The notes beneath the pieces were generated by a model. The model saw only the letters and a program-made list of their open reading frames with translations, made no database searches and had not been told where the DNA came from. From assembly GCA_902571385.1 (NCBI GenBank), contig CACGBK010000001.1, positions 1-64,000 on the forward strand: 64,000 nt of DNA, given 5' to 3'. The stretch is from an uncultured Candidatus Actinomarina sp. Lineage in GTDB: Bacteria > Actinomycetota > Acidimicrobiia > Actinomarinales > Actinomarinaceae. This document shows, piece after piece, positions 59,532-64,000 of the stretch (position 1 is its first letter; the number at the start of each line of letters is the position of its first letter). A program made the position numbers and the translations under genes.

Positions 59532-61316
59532 ATGGCAGTTAATTACAAATCACCTGTTAAAGATGTCATTTTCGCTTTTGAAGTTCTAAATTCTTACGAA
59601 ACATTACAAAAAATAAATAGGTTTAGCGAGTTTGGGCCAGACATTGCAGTGCCAGCAATAGAAGAATGTGGTAAATTTGCGGAAGAAGTACTAGCGCCAA
59701 TAAATTCTATTGGAGATACTCACGGTGCAACATTTAATGACGGTGAAGTTATTATGCCACCTGGATTTAAAGAAGCATATGAAAAATTCACTAAAGCAGG
59801 ATGGGCTTCAATGTCTCTACCAAATGAAATAGGCGGTGGAGGTATGCCATATACACTTTCAGGTGGAACATTAGAAATATTATGTGCGGCTAATATGTCT
59901 TTTGTCCTTGGTCCAGGACTAAGCATAGGTGCAATTTCGGGAATAAATTTTAACGCTAGTGAGGATCAGAAGATTAAGTTCCTTCCAAAGCTGGTATCTG
60001 GAGAGTGGACAGGGACTATGAACCTAAGTGAGCCTCAATCAGGGTCTGACTTAAATAACATAACTACCAAAGCAGAACTCCAAGAAGACGGAAGTTACAA
60101 ACTGACAGGAACAAAAATATGGATTGGGTCAGGTGAACATAACTTGTCTGAGAATATTATCCACTTAGTACTTGCAAGAATTCCGGGATCTCCAGAAGGT
60201 TCAAAAGGCATATCAATGTTTATAGTTCCAAAGATTTTGATAAATAAAGATGATTCTTTGGGAGACAAAAATAATGTAAATTGTATTTCAATAGAAGAAA
60301 AATTAGGTATACATGGTAGCCCTACATGTGTAATGGAATATAAAGAATCCCTAGGTTATTTAGTTGGAGAAGAAAATCGAGGTCTTCATTATATGTTTAC
60401 AACAATAAATGAAGCCAGAATTCGAGCTGGAGGGCACGGTTTAGCTTGCACAATAGGAGCCTTGCAAGGCGCTGCTCAATATGCAAGGGATAGAGCACAA
60501 GGTAGACCAATTGGTATGTCAAAAGAAGATGCTAAAAAATCAACAATTATAGACCATGCCGATGTAAGAAGAATGCTTATGACAATTAAATCATACTCCG
60601 ATGCCATGAGGTATATGATGTATGACAATCAAATGATGCTAGATCTTTCATATTTTGGTGAAGGTGAGCTTAAAGAATTTGGAGAAGAAAGATGTGGCAT
60701 AATAACACCTATATCTAAGGCTTGGATCTCTGATTTAAGTGTTGACCTCACCTCAACAGCTATACAAGTTTATGGCGGTATGGGATACGTTGAAGAAACA
60801 GGTATTGCACAATACTTCAGAGATGCAAGAATAGCCCCAATTTATGCAGGAACAAATGGGATTCAAGCTTTAGATTTAACGTTTAGAAAAATTACTTTAG
60901 ATGAGGGTAAACCCACCTATAAGCTTATTGATGAAATGTATAAAGTTTCTAAAGAATTAAAGAATAAAGATAATTTAAGTGATCTTGGTCAGATTTTAAA
61001 GAAACACATTGATGAGTTAAAAGAAGCTACAGAACTTATGCTTTCTTTATTTAATAATGGTGAATTATCTGACGCAAGTGGAGCTTCGACACCGTATCTT
61101 AAAATTTTTGGTCAGGTTTTAGGTGGATATTATATGGGCAGAGCAGCCTTAATTGCAAATAAAAAAACAGATGAAAACAATGAGGAATTTTATTCAGATA
61201 AGCTAATTCTTTCTAAGTTCTATATCGAACAGCTTCTTCCCTTAACAACTGGATATTTAGCATCTATTAAATCAGGAAGTAAGGACTTATTTAGAATTAA
61301 GTCATCAAACATTTAA
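59532..61316 (+). CDS. Acyl-CoA dehydrogenase, DmdC-like long subfamily; usual catalytic Glu is Ala
   Basis: A 594-residue flavin dehydrogenase of the long subfamily that includes 3-methylmercaptopropionyl-CoA dehydrogenase (DmdC). FAD-region signature is TGTMNLSEPQSGSDL, and VYGGMGYVEETGIAQYFRDARI follows further on. In most members the next motif is IYEGTNGIQA, whose Glu is the base; here it reads APIYAGTNGIQA. The helix that supplies the alternative Glu in isovaleryl-CoA dehydrogenase reads INEARIRAGG, with Ala at that position. Either a neighbouring residue serves as base or activity is altered. A role in DMSP or fatty-acid breakdown is inferred only. Confidence 0.82.
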   Translation: MAVNYKSPVKDVIFAFEVLNSYETLQKINRFSEFGPDIAVPAIEECGKFAEEVLAPINSIGDTHGATFNDGEVIMPPGFKEAYEKFTKAGWASMSLPNEIGGGGMPYTLSGGTLEILCAANMSFVLGPGLSIGAISGINFNASEDQKIKFLPKLVSGEWTGTMNLSEPQSGSDLNNITTKAELQEDGSYKLTGTKIWIGSGEHNLSENIIHLVLARIPGSPEGSKGISMFIVPKILINKDDSLGDKNNVNCISIEEKLGIHGSPTCVMEYKESLGYLVGEENRGLHYMFTTINEARIRAGGHGLACTIGALQGAAQYARDRAQGRPIGMSKEDAKKSTIIDHADVRRMLMTIKSYSDAMRYMMYDNQMMLDLSYFGEGELKEFGEERCGIITPISKAWISDLSVDLTSTAIQVYGGMGYVEETGIAQYFRDARIAPIYAGTNGIQALDLTFRKITLDEGKPTYKLIDEMYKVSKELKNKDNLSDLGQILKKHIDELKEATELMLSLFNNGELSDASGASTPYLKIFGQVLGGYYMGRAALIANKKTDENNEEFYSDKLILSKFYIEQLLPLTTGYLASIKSGSKDLFRIKSSNI

Positions 61317-63065
61317 TTATTCGAGCAGCATTCCTTCAAAGTTACTAATTTCGTTTGTTTTTTTAATGATATTTTCTAGGTCTTTTCTTAGAGATGGTAT
61401 GGGGTCTTTTGTTAATTTTATTTTTTTGTCTTCTAAAAGCTCTATTCTGACATTCACATTTTCATCTTCACTTAAATCAATGTAATCTTCTCTTTGGTGA
61501 GCACCCCTACTTTCTTTTCTACTCAGTGCACTCTTCAATGTAGCTTCTGAAGATACAAGAGAGGCCTCTAGATCCAACGCTAGCATTAAATCTTGATATC
61601 CCTCAGAATCAGGACGTACATCAAGATTTTTAGATGCTTCTTTAAGACTATCTATTTCAGACAAGCCTTTAATTAATTTTTTTTCATTCTTAACAACACC
61701 ACCATATTCCCACATAATATTTCTTAAAGATCTTTGAAGAGGTCTTGCAACTTCAGATCCGTTTCTTATCAATGAATTAAGATTTTCATGGGCTTGCTCT
61801 ATTGCGTTTTTAGACCTAACCTGTACTTCAATTTCTTTTGATCGTTTTGTTGCCGCGGCCCCAGCTCTTTTTCCAAAAATAAGAATTTCAGCTAGTGAAT
61901 TGCCCCCAAGTCTATTTGCGCCGTGTAGTCCTGCTGTGACTTCTCCAGCAGCATATAGCCCTTCAACTCCCGTCCAATGATCACCTGGGGTAACAACGAT
62001 ACCTCCCATTGAATAATGTGCTGTTGGTGAAACTTCCATTGGACTTTTTGAGATATCAATCATTAATGTATCTAGAAATTGTCTGTACATCCTTGGAAGT
62101 TTTTCAATGATAAAATCTTTACTTTTATGACTGATGTCAAGATAAACACCCCCATTTGGAGATCCTCTTCCTTCAACAATTTCTGTATAATTAGCCATTG
62201 CAACTCTGTCTCGGGTTGATAATTCCATTCTTTCTTTATCGTAATTTTCCATGAATCTATTACCGTCACTGTTAATTAGCTTTCCACCCTCACCTCGAAC
62301 AGCTTCAGTTACCAAAGTTCCTGCCATCTCTTCTGGTATAACCATTCCAGTTGGGTGAAATTGAACCATTTCCATATCACTTAACTTACAACCAGCCTTT
62401 AAACCTAAGTAAAATCCATCACCTGTATTTTCATTTCTCCTTGATGAGCTCTTTCTCCATAATCTTGTATGACCCCCTGCAGCAACAATGACAGAATCTG
62501 CTAAGTAAACGGTTCTTTCACCGCTTTGAATATCAAATGCCATTGCACCAAAACATACATTGTCATCAACCAATAAATCAGAAACATATTGAGAATCTAA
62601 AATGGGTATATCAAGTGTTTTTGCTTTATTTATTAATGCAAAAAGTATTGATCTTCCTGTATAGTCGCCCGAGTAACAAGTTCTTCTGTATGTGTGAGCA
62701 CCAAAAAACCTTTGGTCAATTTTGCCATTATCAAGTTTTGCAAAATTGGCACCCCAATTATCAATTTCTTCAACAAGCTGTGGAGATTCTTTAGCCATAA
62801 GCTCAACAACCTCTGGCTCAGACAGTCCATAGCCTTCAATATATGTATCTGCAAAATGTTGTTCCCAAGAATCTTCTTGATCAACATTTCCAAATGCAGC
62901 ATTTATACCTCCAGCAGCAAGGACCGTATGAACATCAGTTCTTTGTCTTTTGCCAAGCACAGTAACATCCATTCCTTCTTGTTTAGCTTCAATTGCTGCT
63001 CGGAGACCAGCTCCTCCACTACCAATAACTAAAACATTTGAAATCTGAGTTGAGTGTTTATTCAT
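61317..63065 (-). CDS. Succinate dehydrogenase/fumarate reductase-type flavoprotein, orphan
   Basis: A 582-residue flavoprotein of the SdhA/FrdA/NadB group. The FAD fold is VLVIGSGGAGLRAAIEAK; HTVLAAGGINAA contains the His that carries FAD covalently in SdhA/FrdA. QFHPTGMVIPEEMAGTL, TEAVRGEGG, AHYSMGGIVVTP and GLHGANRLGGNSLAE are the substrate-site and second-FAD signatures. The 582 length with a C-terminal domain favours SdhA/FrdA over NadB. No iron-sulfur (SdhB) or anchor gene is adjacent: the next gene in its direction is on the other strand. Confidence 0.85.
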   Translation of the reverse strand: MNKHSTQISNVLVIGSGGAGLRAAIEAKQEGMDVTVLGKRQRTDVHTVLAAGGINAAFGNVDQEDSWEQHFADTYIEGYGLSEPEVVELMAKESPQLVEEIDNWGANFAKLDNGKIDQRFFGAHTYRRTCYSGDYTGRSILFALINKAKTLDIPILDSQYVSDLLVDDNVCFGAMAFDIQSGERTVYLADSVIVAAGGHTRLWRKSSSRRNENTGDGFYLGLKAGCKLSDMEMVQFHPTGMVIPEEMAGTLVTEAVRGEGGKLINSDGNRFMENYDKERMELSTRDRVAMANYTEIVEGRGSPNGGVYLDISHKSKDFIIEKLPRMYRQFLDTLMIDISKSPMEVSPTAHYSMGGIVVTPGDHWTGVEGLYAAGEVTAGLHGANRLGGNSLAEILIFGKRAGAAATKRSKEIEVQVRSKNAIEQAHENLNSLIRNGSEVARPLQRSLRNIMWEYGGVVKNEKKLIKGLSEIDSLKEASKNLDVRPDSEGYQDLMLALDLEASLVSSEATLKSALSRKESRGAHQREDYIDLSEDENVNVRIELLEDKKIKLTKDPIPSLRKDLENIIKKTNEISNFEGMLLE

Positions 63066-63131
63066 ATTTATAAAATAAATACTATATGTAGTTTGTAACT
63101 ATCAATAATTGTCATGTCTTATACTTATTAA

Positions 63132-63413
63132 GTGGAGATAATAGGAACTAATTTTCAGAAGCTTGTTTGGAACGAAATATCTAATATTCCCTTTGGAAAA
63201 ACTACAACCTACAAAGAAATAGCAATAAAGATTGGTCGTCCTAACTCATCAAGAGCAGTAGCAAATGCTTGTGGTAAAAATCCTTACCCAATCATTATTC
63301 CATGTCACAGAGTCATTTGCTCAAATGGAAAATTAGGGGGCTACAGTGGACCTGGCGGCTTACCTGAAAAAAGAAGACTCCTAAAAAATGAAAACAACGA
63401 AACAAAGTTTTAA
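63132..63413 (+). CDS. ogt: O6-alkylguanine-DNA alkyltransferase, single-domain Ogt
   Basis: A 93-residue DNA alkyltransferase domain. The helix-turn-helix part is FGKTTTYKEIAIKIGRPNSSRAVANACGKNP. The acceptor motif is IPCHRVICSNGKLGGYSG, with the reactive Cys intact, unlike alkyltransferase-like proteins (PWHR). The N-terminal ribonuclease-H-like domain of standard Ada/Ogt (about 80 residues) is missing. GTG start, no clear ribosome site. It would transfer the alkyl group to itself in a one-time repair. Confidence 0.88.
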   Translation: MEIIGTNFQKLVWNEISNIPFGKTTTYKEIAIKIGRPNSSRAVANACGKNPYPIIIPCHRVICSNGKLGGYSGPGGLPEKRRLLKNENNETKF

Positions 63414-63457
63414 CATTATTTACTTTCCTAAATTACGTATGGGTTAATATTGAATCT

Positions 63458-63502
63458 ATGAATTTAATAAACATACATCATAAAGGGTGGTCAGCTATTT
63501 AG
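63458..63502 (+). CDS. Second leader-peptide ORF (His-His, Trp)
   Basis: A 14-codon ORF encodes MNLINIHHKGWSAI. Its GGGTGGTCAGCTATTTAG end resembles the end of the Trp leader at 3484 (GGTGGTCAACTACATAG). It lies directly before alternative hairpins and an intrinsic terminator. The single Trp and the paired His codons do not identify one regulating amino acid. No gene for it to control is visible on the plus strand inside the window. Confidence 0.5.
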   Translation: MNLINIHHKGWSAI

Positions 63503-63550
63503 CCGGGTCTTTTTTGTATTGTTTAGATCCGGGTTTATCCCGGATTTTTT
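63503..63550 (+). terminator. Attenuator-like terminator with antiterminator
   Basis: ATCCGGG (63527-63533) pairs with CCCGGAT (63539-63545), followed by a run of T: a strong intrinsic terminator. CCGGGTC (63503-63509) can instead pair with GATCCGG (63526-63532, one G-U), an antiterminator. With the leader ORF just upstream this has attenuator form. It could also simply end ogt transcription, whose stop is 100 bases upstream. Confidence 0.65.
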
Positions 63551-63584
63551 TATAATCAAAAGTTATCCCCTTGACTTTAAATTA

Positions 63585-63621
63585 TAAAAACTCAGATAAT
63601 TGGTCTCCCTTTTATCTGAGT
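63585..63621 (-). terminator. Intrinsic terminator of the tRNA-Ile / zinc-ribbon gene unit
   Basis: On the minus strand ACTCAGATAA and TTATCTGAGT form a perfect ten-base stem (63621-63612 with 63599-63590) with a 12-base loop and a following T run (63590-63585). It would end a transcript that starts with tRNA-Ile. Between it and the 60-codon ORF lies a further long hairpin (63627-63675). Confidence 0.75.
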
Positions 63622-63626
63622 ACGTA

Positions 63627-63675
63627 CTGGGATTAAGGGCTTGTGGTAGTGGATATACCAGGCTCTTAATTCCAG
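63627..63675. other. Long imperfect hairpin, possible structured RNA
   Basis: CTGGGATTAAGGGC at 63627 pairs with GCTCTTAATTCCAG ending at 63675, with TGGTA/TACCA pairing inside, giving about 20 pairs with two wobbles and a small bulge. On the minus strand it would lie in the 3' region of the tRNA-Ile transcript. On the plus strand a TTGACT/GATAAT pair spaced 18 bases (63571-63600) could start an RNA that includes it. I do not recognise a known RNA family. Confidence 0.45.
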
Positions 63676-63694
63676 GTAAATTTAAATGCTTTTT

Positions 63695-63877
63695 TTAATT
63701 TGATAACAAAGAAAAAAAGAATGAAATAATATAAATAAAAACACTAATAGCTCCAGAAACCTTCAATAAATTTGTCAGAGGAAAGCCAATCTCACCACAG
63801 TTTCCACACTTTCTTAAAAGGTCAGATGGAAGAGCTTTTTCCCAGACTTCATTAGTGATACATTTTTTACAACTCAC
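63695..63877 (-). CDS. Zinc-ribbon plus membrane-helix small protein
   Basis: A 60-codon ORF with two Cys pairs, CKKC (3-6) and CGNCG (24-27), forming a short zinc ribbon. A membrane helix (about 40-58) then ends the protein. The GTG start is immediately after the encoded CCA of tRNA-Ile, so translation would depend on an unprocessed or newly cleaved 3' end; no ribosome site is visible. The CxxC...CxxC-plus-helix plan argues for a real gene. No family recognised. Confidence 0.48.
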   Translation of the reverse strand: MSCKKCITNEVWEKALPSDLLRKCGNCGEIGFPLTNLLKVSGAISVFIYIISFFFSLLSN

Positions 63878-63955
63878 TGGTGGGCCTAGTTAGATTTGAA
63901 CTAACGACCTCATCCTTATCAGGGATGCGCTCTAACCAGGCTGAGCTATAGGCCC
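63878..63955 (-). tRNA. tRNA-Ile(GAT), CCA encoded
   Basis: On the minus strand GGGCCTA opens the acceptor stem and TAGGCCC closes it, followed by discriminator A and CCA (63880-63878). The anticodon loop is CTGATAA, with anticodon GAT for isoleucine. The T arm GTTAG-TTCAAAT-CTAAC and D arm AGCTCAGCCTGGTTAGAGC are standard. In many actinobacteria tRNA-Ile lies next to gyrA; here it is far from it. Confidence 0.96.
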
Positions 63956-64000
63956 TTTTGCTCTACCTACAATAGTAATGAATATGAAATATTTCTAAAA

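Noticed and set aside
1-64000. CRISPR arrays, insertion sequences, prophage or rRNA genes
   Set aside because: No regularly spaced repeats, transposase or integrase motifs, phage structural genes or rRNA-like sequence were seen; the window looks like stable chromosomal core and transport genes.

Overview
The window is about 64 kb of AT-rich DNA from a marine-type actinobacterium. The actinobacterial placement rests on gene order around the replication origin. Leftward from the origin lie rpmH, rnpA, yidD, yidC, jag, rsmG, parA and parB, then the convergent cwlM and trxB. Rightward lie dnaA, dnaN, a DciA/DUF721 gene, gyrB, gyrA and a DUF3566 gene. Low GC, very short spacers, many overlapping genes and the riboswitch set (TPP before an SSS symporter, SAM-I/IV-type before metY-metX) fit a streamlined surface-ocean lineage such as Candidatus Actinomarinales. 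That lineage name is inference; no 16S rRNA gene is present. Two genes usual in this core are missing: recF between dnaN and dciA, and trxA between trxB and cwlM.

Layout. 1-3.4 kb: 5' end of a tRNA, then a two-gene FtsX/LolD-type ABC exporter (minus). 3.5-5.9 kb: a tryptophan-codon attenuator before a PEP-synthase-like phosphotransferase. 5.9-9.6 kb: a 2H phosphoesterase and the znuABC zinc importer, with a divergent zur and a shared operator. 9.6-16.6 kb: membrane protein, M48 protease, cis-prenyltransferase, Xaa-Pro aminopeptidase, argR behind ARG boxes, and the CCA-adding enzyme. 16.6-32.5 kb: Nudix, GNAT, trxB, cwlM and the origin-proximal replication and segregation genes, including a perfect parS inside rsmG. 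32.5-36.2 kb: a cobalamin riboswitch with a BtuF-like protein, then a class-I-aldolase-like DUF2090 protein, a PPi-type phosphofructokinase and a thioesterase. 36.2-42 kb: a MacAB-like adaptor/ATPase/permease flanked by four paralogous two-repeat lipoproteins. 42-43 kb: an operon of micro membrane proteins missed by ordinary ORF cut-offs.

43-64 kb is housekeeping and transport. It holds NDH-2, MgtE, an S9 peptidase, the TPP-riboswitch SSS symporter, a DMT permease, a uracil-DNA glycosylase, CbiM, hydrolases, a DUF3445 protein, metX/metY under a SAM riboswitch, a DmdC-like acyl-CoA dehydrogenase that lacks the usual catalytic Glu, an orphan SdhA/FrdA-like flavoprotein and a one-domain Ogt. After these come a second leader-peptide attenuator with no visible target gene and tRNA-Ile(GAT).

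The points most worth following are the paralogous CxRE/PDP lipoproteins around the efflux pump, the Trp attenuator on a PEP enzyme, the tandem micro membrane proteins, the apparently leaderless argR promoter covered by ARG boxes, and a cwlM homologue without zinc ligands. Most genes run away from the origin on both sides, as expected for replication-transcription co-orientation.
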